A stretch of 64,000 nucleotides of DNA from Fragum whitleyi (GCA_948146395.1 OX411547.1:54427566-54491565); one strand, 5' to 3'. Shown: positions 22,401 to 33,649, numbered from the stretch's first letter. Translations and numbers: made by a program. Notes: generated by a model from the letters alone, not told the origin.

Positions 22401-23320
22401 TAATAAGGACGTTTAAAACAGCCCTTATCAATCACTGCAAACTTTAGCCTTCCCAAACAGTGAAGCCAATTGTGATTCTACAAGGTAAAGGCTTTGGAAA
22501 ACATCGTGAAAAATCGAAAAAATGCCTTGACAAGCATTTCCTCCTTTTCTCACAATGATGTCTAAAACAGAATCACCAAAAAGTGCAAAATTACATGCAC
22601 TTTGAATTAGGACAAGTCAAAAATTTTATTGTTTGGTAATGGGTCAGAATATACCTTTTAAGAACAGCAAGAAAATGCATATCACTCTGAATATCTAATT
22701 TACTCTCAATAATTTTTATTCTCTTTCTATTGTATGACAAATACATTAAATACCATGGAGAGTGTTTATCTGTTCACATTGATCTATGTTTTGTAATTGT
22801 AACACTGTTTGTGGTAATAATCCTTTGGCTGGATTTTATACCAATAAATGAATTTGAATTTATTAGGCACAAGGTCTTGGATTGTTTTAATTGTTTCATA
22901 ACATCATATAGTAGATTACAATGGCGTCACCAAGTCTACTTATATCTGTTGCCAATACTTTATTCCATCGCCAAAAACTTTTTCCAAATCCACAATGGGG
23001 ACATTGTAGACTGACGGCAGAAGTCCAGTTTTATGTTGTTTCTGTAAATTAAAAAGATACAGTTGCTTATATCAAGGGGAAGAAGAAAGAATTTCATTTG
23101 AAACCCAACAGAGTGGGGATTCACATGGCACAACAATTTCATTTTTTTAATGATTCTGTTAATATATGACTTATTTGAATTCGGTTTGAAGCAAATGCAA
23201 AAAGTTATACCAGGAATTACTGGATGTGGTAGATCTTATAAATAAACTTTAAAAAAAGTTATGGACAACCAATCAAAATTTTGTTTGGTTGTCAATTGCT
23301 TTTTTATCAGCAAATCAAAA

Positions 23321-23352
<32 letters not shown>

Positions 23353-23500
23353 CATAAAACAAACAAACAAAATCAGATTCAGCAAACTTGGGCACTTTCC
23401 TGCCTTTTCTACTTTAAACCGTTTGCAAATTGGACAAGATTTGACGGAATAAGAAAGTATTTAGAATTTTAATAATGCAATAATATGTAAGAATTATGTG
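22401..23500. other. No gene; A-rich tract
   Basis: 22480-22570 resembles the repeat wording of 3180-3240. The 94-codon frame at 22730-23014 has one hydrophobic segment but no support and is not called. 23318-23351 is an almost pure A run. Confidence 0.4.
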
Positions 23501-23504
23501 CAGT

Positions 23505-23612
23505 ATGAGAAGTACCAGAGAAATACCAGGAAACCATTGTTAGGTGCTCCAGCCGCCGCGATATAACTGAAAAAATGTTGAAAACGGCGTTAAACCCCAT
23601 TCAATCAATTAA
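23505..23612 (+). mobile_element. SINE 3' fragment
   Basis: 'agagaaataccaggaaacca' and 'ttaggtgctccagccgccgc', ending 'ggcgttaaaccccattcaat'. It matches the last third of the 42337 SINE. Confidence 0.75.
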
Positions 23613-23844
23613 CCTATCTATATATTTATTTAAAAGTAATAGTTAGTAAGTACATGTACTTTGCTATTACCCTTAAGTTTATATGGCCTCGTTTGGCCCT
23701 TAATTCCAGTTATTAGCACTTCACCCCATACAGCTATTTGGCTGATTCAAACCCATATGCACGGACTAAAGTGCAACCCACAAGTGCTGTTTGTACTGCA
23801 CACCCCACATGCACAGAACCCCAGAGATGATCCCCAGTTGGTCT

Positions 23845-25160
23845 GTCCGTCCGTCCGTCAACAATTTCTTTAAACATCTTCTCCTCCTAAACCAGTGTAC
23901 CAATCAAGCTCAAACTTGGCAGGGATGTTCCTTGGGTGAAGCTCTTTAAAAGTTGTTAAAAGAATTTAATTTCATCAAAAACTCTGGTTGCCATGGTTAC
24001 ATAACAAGCCAAAATGGCCGAAAATATAAGAAAAAATTCTTCTCCTCCTAAACCACAGGGCCAATCAAGCTGAAACTTGGCAGGGATGTTCCTAAGATGA
24101 AACTCTTCAAAAGTTGTTAAAAGAATTTAATTTCATCGAAAACTCTTGTTTCCATGGTAACGGAAAGTCTGGAAAATGGCCGAAAATCGCTGAAAATATT
24201 AGAAAAAATTCTTCTCCTCCTAAACCACTGGGCAAATCAAGCTGAAACTTGGCAGGGATGTTCCTTGGGTGAAGGTCTTCAAAAGTTGTTAAAAGAATTT
24301 AATTTCATTGAAAACTCTTGTTTCCATGGTAACGGAAAGTCTAAAAAATGGCCGAAAATGGCTCAAAATTTTAGAAAAAATTCTTCTCCTCCTAAACCAC
24401 TGGGCCAATCAAGCTGAAACTTGGCAGGGATGTTCCTTGGGTGAAGCTCTTCAAAAGTTGTTAAAAGAATTTAATTTCATTGAAAACTCTTGTTTCCATG
24501 GTATCGGAGAGTCTGAAAAATGGCAGAAAATGGCTAAAAATATCAGAAAAATTCTTCTCCTCCTAAACCACTAGGCCAATCAAGCTGAAACTTGGCAGGG
24601 ATGTGTCTTGGGTGAAGGTCTTCAAAACTTGATGAAAGAATTTAATTTCATCGAAAACTCTAGTTTCCATGGTATCGGGAAGTCTCAAAAATGGCCGGAA
24701 ATGGCTGAAAATATAAGAAAAAATTCTTTTCCTCCCAACCACAAGGCCAATCATGCTAAAATTTTGCAGGGATGTTCCTTGGGTGAAGCTCTTCAAAAGT
24801 TGTTAAAAGAATTTAATTTCTTTAAAAAACTCTTGTTTCCATGGTAACAGAAAGACTGAAAAATTGCATAAATTGCCAAAAATCTTAGAACAAACTCTTT
24901 TCCTCCTTAACTATGAGGCCAATCAGTTTTAAACTTAGCAAGGATATTCTTAACGTGTAGGGTTACTAAAGTTGTTAAAAGAATACTCCATGGTAAGAGA
25001 AAAGTTGAAATTTACAAAAAATAAAAAAAAAGTTGCAGTAGGATTAAATTTAACCAACCTTGATGTATATCAAACAAATTCTGGTATTCATAACATGGTT
25101 GAGAAGTTATGAGTGATTTACTCAGGGGAGCGATATAGGACCATCATGGTCCTCTTGTCT
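23845..25160 (+). mobile_element. Family A copy with seven tandem units of about 171 bp
   Basis: 'gtccgtccgtccgtcaacaa' leads into units whose 'cttctcctcctaaacc' word falls at 23878, 24039, 24211, 24383, 24554, 24726 and 24897, spacings 161, 172, 172, 171, 172 and 171. Each unit carries 'gaaacttggcagggatgttc', 'ttgttaaaagaatttaattt' and 'tgtttccatggtaacgga'. The last units are the most diverged. The 3' end is intact: 'aggggagcgatataggacca' then 'tcatggtcctcttgt'. Open frames of 77-88 codons here are repeat artefacts. Confidence 0.85.
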
Positions 25161-25207
25161 TTTGTTAAATACTTTCTTGCTACAACATCAGAAATACTTT
25201 CAATTAG

Positions 25208-25304
25208 CGATTTCTTTAGCCGTAAGCGATCACCCCCAACTCATCCACCCATTCACCTTTATGATAAGCACTCGCCAAGTCGCGATGTTATAAATTGGGA
25301 TCAG
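25208..25304 (+). CDS. Coding exon of an unidentified gene (exon C)
   Basis: The acceptor 'actttcaattag' ends at 25207 and the donor is 'gtaaaa' at 25305. The first base C completes the AG left by exon 15901-15999 (Ser). It then reads DFFSRKRSPPTHPPIHLYDK and HSPSRDVINWDQ and ends on a complete codon. A stop-free joint with exons A and B and a clean continuation into 26901-26915 support it. The peptide resembles that of exon 62029-62097 around SPP-S/T-HP. Family not recognised. The intron to exon B would be about 9.2 kb, full of repeats. Confidence 0.6.
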
Positions 25305-25371
25305 GTAAAATTTTCGTATATAGATATCGAATAGACTTTTAAAAAAAGATTGTAACAAGATAAATAGAATA

Positions 25372-25510
25372 GATGATAGATGACTTGAGATGGAAAAGTT
25401 TATCGGGCTCGGCTGCGGAATTCATCCGTTCGCCTCCGGCTCACCAGATAAATTCCTACGCCCTGCCCCATAAACTTTTCCATCTCAAGTCACCAACCAT
25501 CTATTCTCTA
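25372..25510. mobile_element. Small inverted-repeat element, about 130 bp
   Basis: TGACTTGAGATGGAAAAGTT at 25380 pairs with AACTTTTCCATCTCAAGTCA at 25474, forming a stem of about 24 bp around a CpG-rich loop of about 70 bases. Flanks 'atagatga' and 'accatctat' hint at a slightly longer symmetry. It lies in the proposed intron just after exon 25208-25304. Confidence 0.7.
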
Positions 25511-25679
25511 TATAACAGTAAAAGGTTATCTAGTACTTTAAACCTGCCGTGTAAGCTGTAAGTAGTATTGATTTTTGTGACATTACAATGTTATACTTGT
25601 GCATCTCATAATCTAATGAGCATACCCTTTAAAAAGCATGTGGCCCTAAAACTCTCACCTGTATTCTATTGGTCCAGTG

Positions 25680-26634
25680 GATCTCATCCATGTAACTTTC
25701 TGGCAAAGTTTCATTCACATTTGCCATATTGTTGAAGAGGAGATGTTATTCCAACAATTCAAAGTCCAAATAGTTGCTGCCCACCCATACATGACTGATG
25801 AAACTTATAATAAGCCACGCCCATATTCATGGGCCAATCAAACTTTTCATCAAAGGAACCTTGACAAAGTTTCATTAAAATCAGCCATGTGATCCAGGTG
25901 GAGATGTCGTTCAAAGATTTTGGGCTCAAAATAAGCCCCGCCCTGCCATCCTCATATTTATGGGCCAATGAAAATTTCGCGATTTTTTTTTTTTTTTTTT
26001 TTTTTTTTGAAAAGGGGTCACCAAAGAAACATTATGGTAAGGTTTAATTGAAATCGGTCCAGTGGTTCAGGAGGAGATGTCGTTCAAAGATTTCGGGCTC
26101 AAAATAAGCTTCGCCCTGCCACGTCCATATATCAAGGCAAATCAGAATTTCGCGAACAATTTCTAAAAGGGTCACCCAAAGAACATGTCGGTAAAGTTTC
26201 ATTGAAATTTGGCCCAATTGTTCAGAAGTAGATGTTGTTCAAAGATTTCGGGCTCAAAATAAGCCCTGCCCTGCCACGCCCATATTTATGGGCCAATCAA
26301 AATTCTTCGAACATTTCTTTTTTTCAAAAAGGTCACCAAAGGATCATTCTTGTAAAGATTCGTTGAAATCGGCCCATTGGTCCAGGAAGAGATGTCTCTC
26401 AAAGATTTCAGAGTGAAAATAGGCCCCGCCATGCCACGCCCATATTTATGGTCAATCAGAATTTCGCGAACAATTTTTGAAAGGGGTCATCCAAGGAACA
26501 TTCCTGCAAAACTTCATTGAAATCAGACCAGTGGTTCAGGAGAAGGAGATTTTAAGGTAGTTGACGACGGACCACCACAGACTTGGGGTGATCCTTAAAT
26601 CTCACCTTGAGAATGTTGTACTCAGGTGAGGTAA
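25680..26634 (-). mobile_element. Family A copy, minus strand, tandem units
   Basis: The minus-strand left end lies at 26601-26634 ('ctcaccttgagaatgttgta' then 'ctcaggtgag'). Units carry 'gggctcaaaataagcc' at 25922, 26095 and 26250 with a diverged one at 26410 (spacings 173, 155, 160), together with 'tatttatgggccaatcaaaa' and 'aacatt...gtaaagtttcatt'. A T run of about 25 lies at 25984-26008. The unit matches the 17056 and 19375 copies rather than the 23845 one. Confidence 0.75.
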
Positions 26635-26900
26635 TAACAGTATGTAAAACTTCAAATGGTAAATATTGTTAGTTTTGTCTTGAAGCAACTATGAAGTATA
26701 TAGCAATTAGCATGCTTTTAATATGACTTATAATCATTTAGTATTTTACCAAATCTAACATGTTAATAAAAAGAGAAAAATCTAACACGAGACTAAATTC
26801 AATAAAGCAGGTCAGAATTGTTACAAGGAAACATTTGGTGATCACAATGCAAGAATTTCTTGTTCATTGAAAGGTGTATGATTTTTTGCCTTATTTTCAG

Positions 26901-26915
26901 ATCCTGGCGGCTTAG
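26901..26915 (+). CDS. Candidate terminal exon (ILAA stop)
   Basis: A strong acceptor, 'ttttgccttattttcag', ends at 26900 and is followed by ATC CTG GCG GCT TAG. Exon 25208-25304 ends on a complete codon, so the joint reads ...INWDQ-ILAA-stop. The acceptor is the best in its neighbourhood, but a 15-base coding piece is weak evidence alone. No clear AATAAA site follows before the TTAA element at 27016. Confidence 0.4.
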   Translation: MLAA

Positions 26916-26982
26916 AGAATATTAATTAAGATGGATGATAAATTTCTTGGGCTTACAACTTTAAAATTTGAGCTTTTTTGTT

Positions 26983-28307
26983 GTCACAAGTGTAACGCTA
27001 TTCATGCACTTTAAGGTTCATGTAAAGAGAGTTTGAACCAAATTTTATGCTGCTTCTATTTACAAAGAAGACCAATTTCCAAGCTAAGTTATATAACAAA
27101 TTGAAGATGTAAATGAGCACAAGCAGTTGCACAATATTTGAGGCCCCGTCTCATAACAGAATAGACAAACAATTATGGAAAAGGGATATTTCGTTCAAAA
27201 CCAAAAACTTCATTACCACTGGATAAAAATTTGCCTTAATTTGATCAGACTGTAGACAAATGTTCCTAATAGGTACTACTACATCCTTAGATATAAAACC
27301 CGGTCTCAAAAGGCTCTTTTAAAACAATCAATTTCCATCTTTTTTGTCAGCATACATGGTAAAACCGGTTTAGTCTGTATTTAAAATAGATGTAAGATGT
27401 GGTGCAACATCGAACCATTATATTATGAAATTTGTTTTTGCGATTTATTTCAAATTATAGTTTTTTGAAGTCATTGATCCATAATAAATTACTATATATT
27501 TATCATTTTGTGAAATAGAAATTGATATATTGCTTAACATCTTAACAGGTATATAAACTATTAATGTTCATTTATGTTGTAATTACACACCATACCTTAC
27601 ATAGATCTACACGTTTACAAAATTAGAATGACAAATATGACACGTGTATATAAAAAAGTCAATATAAATTGCTTGCATAACTATGTTTAGGCCCGAGTTA
27701 TATACCAACGGTTGTAGTAGTACATGGGTAAGTGCTCTAGACTTTAGTTCGTTAATATATAAGCCAATTTTATCCAAAAGTCATGCAATTGCTTGTTCTA
27801 AACAAACTGACCCTTTTCAACAATGTTTTGGCTATACCGTTTTAGCTATGGCAGTTTTATGTTGCTTAACTGCTTGTGCTCATAAATAGCTTCAATTTGT
27901 TATATAGTATATATACCTGAACATACTGCCAATTCTCGTCAAATGAAGTGCCGTTATTATTAAGACTCAAACACTTCACATCAACCTTAAATAATCATAT
28001 TATATTGAGGGAGTTCGAAGTGAATCTAAATTTCTTGTCCTTGCTAAGAATGAATAATCATAAGGGAATAGTTTAAACACAATTTTAGTAATGAGAACTT
28101 ACTCAAGAAAAATATTCTAATAAAGAAAATGAAAATTATAATTAAAGATTAGCATATTGTGTTCGAAAAAAAAATATATGGAGTATTTACTTGCAATTAA
28201 TAGCTTGGGGTACATGTGTATGATTAAAGTAACAAATTAACAAAATATCCATAAATTATTGTGTATAAGTTTTGAACTATGCCATAAGTGTAACACTTGT
28301 GACACAA
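26983..28307. mobile_element. Outer inverted-repeat element (possible)
   Basis: 'tgtcacaagtgtaacgct' at 26983-27000 and its near complement 'agtgtaacacttgtgaca' at 28289-28306 form inverted ends about 1.3 kb apart. They enclose the TTAA element at 27016-27986 and an AT-rich remainder. A third copy of the end lies at 7537. Low copy number makes this tentative. Confidence 0.35.
27016..27986. mobile_element. Long-TIR element with TTAA flanks, copy 1 (971 bp)
   Basis: Begins GGTTCATGTAAAGAGAGTTT and ends with the partner CTCAAACACTTCACATCAACC, with TTAA at 27012-27015 and 27987-27990. The inverted arms extend about 300 bp inward: 'tgagcacaagcagttg' on the left matches 'caactgcttgtgctca' on the right (about 27114 and 27866). 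It encodes nothing. TTAA targets are known for piggyBac-type transposons, but the terminal bases are not a typical piggyBac end, so the class is open. Confidence 0.75.
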
Positions 28308-28439
28308 ATGAAAAAAAAATCTACACTTTTGAGTTATTCTTTGTAGTTTTTTTTTTATAGGAATGATATATATTTAAGAAGCAATATGAGCCTTGTTATG
28401 CTTCCCTTTCGGTGGACTTATTCTGTTAATATTGCTGAA

Positions 28440-30240
28440 AACCAGAAGTGTTCAAGCTCAAAGGAGCGTGTTAGAAAGTACAGAGAAACAGAAAAAACCA
28501 CATCCTGGACTAAAATCCTAGATAGAAAAACTCAGAGAAAAAAGGTTGAAAAAAAGTGAAAAGGATGAAAATGAGAAAGAACAGAGAAACTGATTCCGAA
28601 TTTGATGATAAAAACAAGGAAAATGTTAGGTTAAGGCAGCAAAAGCATAGGAGAAAAATATATGTTAAGAATCTGAAAGCATTAAACAAGGAGGAGGAAC
28701 AAAAATTCCGAGAGGAAAACAAGGGCCAGTTCAAACAAGAGCCAAGCCACGAGGAAGCGGGCAGAGAGAGAGAGAGTAAAGAGTGCTATCAAAGGATTCT
28801 GATTAATGGGCGAGTACAGTATCACATGTGATAAAAACTGCTACTCCAAAAAGGAGATCGAAACTGCTTGATACTGTGAATGTAAAGAGACTGAACAGAA
28901 ATGAACATACAGATTTTAACAAAAATTGGAAGATCAACTAAGGCCCTTGGTAATGTTAGAAAACAATTATTCTTATATTTCCAATTACTTGAAGAGCAAA
29001 AAGCAGCCAAGACAGTTTAAAACCTTGAGAGCAAAAGGATCTGGGTGAAGGCCTTGTACCGAGAAGCACAGGAATGCATGGAACGATAAGATCAAGACAT
29101 TCCTTGATGATAGATCCAGAGTCATGCCTTATAAGAAGGGCACTTCATGTATGTTAGTTAAAGGAATCAAATGTGCTAATAGGCATCTATTATATCCTAA
29201 AAGGACTTTTTATTACTTGCCAATTACTTGCAGATCAAAAAGCAGCCCAGGCAGTTTAAAACCAGGAAAGCAAAAAGATCTGGGTGAAGGCCTTGTACCG
29301 AGAAGCACAGGAATGCATGGAACGATAAGATCAAGACATTTTTTGATGATAGATCCAGAGTCATGCCTAATAAGAAGGACACTATGTTAGTTAAAGGAAT
29401 AAAATGAGCTAATAGGCATCTATTATATCCTAAAAGGATTTTTATAAGCAAATTACAGAATAATATCCAGAGATTGATCGAAGGAAAAAAATGATTTTTC
29501 AAAATGATACCCAAGTATTTCAAAGTCAAGACCTATCAAGAGTATGTGTATGCACAAAAGGTTATAATATAGCAGAAGAAGTAGAAGCTTTGAACAAGTT
29601 AGAAGTTACCTGAGCTGAGGACATCTATTCGCAATATGTCCAACATGATCGCATGCCCCTTTAACTTTTTCCCTGGCAGAGTATGTGTAGATCGGAGACG
29701 TGGTAGTTGCGGAACTGTCAAGATTCATGCATTTTACAAAGGCTGAAAGGAAAGAAGCAGTGCTGATGACAAAGTCAAGTTTCACCAATGGGAGACTATT
29801 CCAGAATTACACTAGCAAAGAAGGGCAAAAAATTTCCTCAAAAAGATTGGTGGTACAAGCAACAAAACATGAAAATCCAGAATAATCTATTTGACTGGTC
29901 ATTGAAGAAATGGAATTATTCACAGCTCAATTATTTAGAACAGATTTTCAGAACCATATAGAGCCATAACTTGTGCAAATTCTTCCACTTGATCAGGTAC
30001 TAGCTGTCCTGGATTTCTCTGAGAACATTTCATTGGTGCCCAAAGATGAGATAGAAAGCACCCATTTCACCCAGAAAAAGTTACAGAACAAGTTACAATG
30101 CATCCTGTTTATATTGTTAGTCATGCAGAGAACAGTACTCCAGAGAATCCTAACTTTATGAAAGAATCACTTGTCATGATATCTGACTCACTTTCCCACA
30201 ATTCGATAATAAGATAAGATAATTTATCATTTCACTGAAT
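28440..30240 (+). pseudogene. Decayed gene of an invertebrate multicopy protein family
   Basis: Coding traces in all three plus frames line up with one family: KERVRKYRE (28461), a basic Arg/Lys/Glu coiled region (28556-28740), 'DDRSRVMP' (29110 and 29348), NMSNMIACPFNFFPG-like wording (29635), KFHQWETIPE (29775), AVLDFSENISLVPKDEIEST (30004) and, in a shifted frame, QVTMHPVYIVSHAENSTPEN (30089). From memory, uncharacterised proteins of this pattern are common in cnidarians, molluscs and insects. They resemble transposon-derived DDE proteins, with DFSENY as the first acidic motif. A 239-base segment is tandemly duplicated inside. Many stops and frameshifts: not functional. Confidence 0.65.
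28978..29455 (+). repeat. 239-bp tandem duplication inside the pseudogene
   Basis: 'aattacttg.ag.tcaaaaagcagcc' through 'ggcatctattatatcctaaa' occurs twice; 'gatctgggtgaaggccttgt' falls at 29038 and 29277. The copies differ by a few substitutions and small gaps, so the duplication is younger than much of the pseudogene decay around it. Confidence 0.85.
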
Positions 30241-30600
30241 CTGGTTATGGTAAATGATCTAGTGATAGAATAGGGACAACAATTAAAATGCTACTTCAAA
30301 GATTAATTTTGGAGGCAGGGTTTGCAATAATGCATAATGAAGTTTACCTGGCATTAGTTCAAACCAAGGGTGATTCTTTGAAACAAAAGATTTTGTATAT
30401 TCTTCGAAATATTTAATTAAAACGAAAAAAATGCCCAGGAAAAATGATAGCTTGTTCATTGTTAAGGGTACACTGTCATTTCATTTGATTTGTAGTAAGG
30501 GTTGTATGCCAGAATTCTAAGAATTTCTTGACCCCAGCTGTTGTTTTTTGTTTTGTTTTTTCCAACCCTGTTTGGAAGGTCATGTAGGGCCTTGCAACCT
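30241..30600. other. No feature recognised
   Basis: AT-rich sequence between the pseudogene and a SINE; no exon or repeat family recognised apart from a short T/G-rich run near 30540-30560. Confidence 0.4.
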
Positions 30601-30848
30601 GCCGCCACCATAGTGCAGTTGGTAAGGCATAAGACTTCAAATCTGGAAGACGTGGGTTCGTTGTGACGACAAATATCCTTTCCCACGTTTGTCTCTCACC
30701 AATGGGTAGATAATCGTAAACCTATGTGAGATAGCAGTCGGAGGATAGGAAAGGGTGTAATGGTAGAACAGGTGAAAGAAATACAAGGAATCCACTATTA
30801 GGTGCTCCGGCCGCCGCGATATAATGTTTAAAAATGTTTTAAATTGTT
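30601..30848 (+). mobile_element. SINE copy with degraded tRNA head
   Basis: 'gccgccaccatagtgcagtt' (A-box region) and 'gacgtgggttcgttgtgacg' (B-box region, mutated) are followed by the usual body 'gggtagataatcgtaaacct' to 'ggtgctccggccgccgcgat'. The 3' end is decayed. Confidence 0.8.
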
Positions 30849-31339
30849 GGATATGCCACGCACAGGCTCATTTGTAACAATCACATGTTACATGTTACCA
30901 GTAGTATATACATTTAGATCTGCATGTCTTTTTCCTTTTATCCACATTGCTTGTCAGCTAATAGTTTATTAATTACCCTTGCTGCATGCTTTATCTTACC
31001 TTTACTACTTTGTGTAGCTGTGGTGAAGGTATTGTTGAAGATACTTCTAGAATAAAAACATTCGAGTATTCAGAATATTCAGGCAAACCTAAATCATACT
31101 GCTGTATCTGAGAATAAGCTTAAAGGGGGGGGGGGGGTAAAACATCCTAACTTGGAGTTTTGTTGAAATTAGAAATTTGGTTCTTTGTTTTTCTGACATA
31201 TCAAACACGATATCTATGTCTGAGCTAAAAAAGACTAGCGAAATTATGTGACTGATGAGACAGACTTGATACATGAGAATGAGAGTTGTTCAGCTTTCTC
31301 GAAAACATCTTACAGAATTTTTCTCGACGACAAAATTCA

Positions 31340-31475
31340 CAAAATGTAGTTAAATTTGCACACCGTACAACCGGATGCGGCGACGACCGATGATGGTCAG
31401 CTACGAAAGATGCAGAAAATTGTGTCAAGTATACGGTAGGCCAAATGAATTTATTCATATGTATAAACGATCGAA
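31340..31475 (+). repeat. Inverted repeat arm, left
   Basis: Shares 'accggatgcggcgacgacc', 'attgtgtcaagtatacggta' and 'ggccaaatgaattt' with the complement of 33415-33535. The arms are about 120 bp and 1.9 kb apart. They could be long inverted ends of an element or a pair of opposed repeats. Confidence 0.6.
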
Positions 31476-33414
31476 GCTCTGGTATTCCAAAGTTCAGCGC
31501 TTCTGTAGAATAAATCTTTAATACATGGAAAGTTACCCTAAAGGCTTTTGAGTCTGCAATGAATTCAGGTCATTTCTTTTTTGTCCCAGCATATCTTTTT
31601 GTCTTAATTAGCTTAAGGTCTATTAAAACCAAATGAATGAGCACTGGAGTTGTTTTGGCCTGGTTTAGCAGGCCATAGGAACCAACCATATATCCAGGAA
31701 ATTGCCTAGGAAAAAGATAATCGAGTCAAAAACCGATCAACGTGTGTACTACGTAGATTTTTTGCGCTCACGCGCGCGCAAAAATAGGTCTAGTATACGT
31801 CATTATCTTTTGTGCGACACGAAGTGCTTTATGTGTTCAACGCAGTTTTTGCATATCACTACGCTGTGTTACGGAAAAATTCGCAGATTTTTTTTTAAAC
31901 ACTTACTATGTTATGCTCTTAATTAAACTCTCTGTTCAAATATTGATTTGTTAATTGATTGGTCAAGGTTAATGTCTTGAACAAACCAGAATTCGTGTTT
32001 TAAGCACCGAGTTGATTCCTAAGCTTGTTAAAAAAAAAGTACTAATGCTATGCTAAAATCAAAGTACTGACAGTACTGATGGCGAGGGAACTAAATAGAC
32101 GAAACAACACACGAGGTCAACTTTCTGGAATTTAACCAATTCAATTCAGTCGTTCAGGCGCTGCCTTAGAGAAACAAAAATCCTTAGTTGATGCAAACCT
32201 CGTGACCCAGCTTGAATAGGTGTCAACAACTGATTTCCATTCACAAGTTATTGAATGAGAGAAAAGCCTGTCTGTACAAAAAAATATAATTAAGGAATTA
32301 TAGAGAATATGAAAAATGTTCCTTCATCTAATAATTATAAAATCAAAATCGAAGTTGAAAATAATAATATGAATTTACTGTACCCGACGGTGCGCGTATT
32401 CGAAGTTGGTCTGTCTATTCCATGATACTTATTGGGGAACGGTTTAGACCACTGCTCTACGGACCCAAGTACAACAATCGCAGTATCTTATTCGAGTTAA
32501 GATATAAAATCTGTGTATGATATCGCAGACATTACCGAAAGGTATTGAAAGATAATGAGGGACATACCAAACGGTGAATTTCGAGGATTAAACCCATTTC
32601 CCAAGAATGAAACTTTAAACAATACAAAGGCTTAAAACACAGAAGAAGTTGGTTAGATTTATACCATTTTCTTGATTAAATCCATCAGTTACAATTGTAT
32701 AGGGTGTTTACTCGATTTAAACATAAGTTAAAGTGTGGGATTAGTTACAAGAGCATTAAATAGACGGACATTGTGAAATAATAATTTTAAGCTCTCATTG
32801 GTGCTGCGCAAATCCGTCTATTTGACTAGTCTAACGTTTTAATAGCAACAAATTTCCTGAATTTTACCTCGAAGCAACGCCCTAACAAAAAGACTAAGGC
32901 ATACAAGTTTACGTAAAAATAGTTAATGTTGGATGTAACGCTATCGCGCAGTATGTACACGAGTGTGTATGGCTTTTACTATGAAGAACATGTTTTGCTT
33001 ATGATTAAGGGCTAAAAACCGAAAATGGTATTTGCAATTATTGTCAAAATAACGCATGTCTGTCGACGTCGGCAATTGCAAATAATTACTGATCTTTCGT
33101 TTACAGCAACCCCGTTTCATTCTGTCTGTCGACAAAGACAACACTTTTTTGAATACATGTCGTCTATCAGGACTCGTTGTCAGTTAATTTTTGTCAATTA
33201 AGGCTTCAAATTTTAAAGAAATAACGGCAGATGATTAGACTTCAATCGTGTTTAAGTTTGACTAGCATTGTCTGAAAAATAGGCGACATATTTTTAACTA
33301 TTTATGGAACATCCGAAATAATCAATGGATATGGCCTTTTTGCGAGGGATATGAGTAAATATTTATTCTTTAGAGGCGCTAAACACTTACACGTTTATTC
33401 GTCAACATAAGAAT
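31476..33414. other. Sequence between inverted arms, no gene
   Basis: A hairpin-like 'tttttgcgctcacgcgcgcg' then 'caaaaata' lies at 31758-31785. Minor AT-rich runs follow. Frames of 67-74 codons have no recognisable motifs. No transposase was found, so the inverted arms have no visible autonomous content. Confidence 0.4.
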
Positions 33415-33535
33415 ACCATAATACATGCGTTTATTCGTACGAGCACATTTATTTGACCTACCGTCTACTTGACACAATTGACCGAATCTGTCCTTGTGGG
33501 ATCTCATCTGTCGTCGCCGCAACCGGTTTACGTTG
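33415..33535 (-). repeat. Inverted repeat arm, right
   Basis: Complement of the arm at 31340-31475: 'ttatttgacctaccgtctac', 'ttgacacaattgacc' and 'gtcgtcgccgcaaccggt'. Differences between the arms are mostly substitutions, suggesting age. Confidence 0.6.
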
Positions 33536-33649
33536 TGATTTGGTCTGATTTGAAGGGAGCTTATAAATAAATTCAATGATGTGTGTTGGGGGGCATAAAC
33601 GCAAATTATATCTAAAAGTTGATCATTTTTGACGATTTCGAAGAGTTTT

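Noticed and set aside
22730..23014. 94-codon frame with a membrane-like segment
   Set aside because: AT-driven hydrophobic codons, no splice signals, no homologous pattern.
24154..24847. Several 77-88 codon frames with similar peptides
   Set aside because: They arise because the 171/172-bp unit lacks stops in some frames; different frames are open in different units and the frame is not maintained across units.
23878..26634. CRISPR-like regular repeats
   Set aside because: The repeats are long, diverged and contiguous without unique spacers, and the context is an animal genome.
29606..29700. Zinc-knuckle-like peptide CDHVGHIANRCP on the minus strand
   Set aside because: The first Cys of a CCHC knuckle is missing and the same bases fit the plus-strand pseudogene frame (ACPFNFFPG); taken as coincidence.
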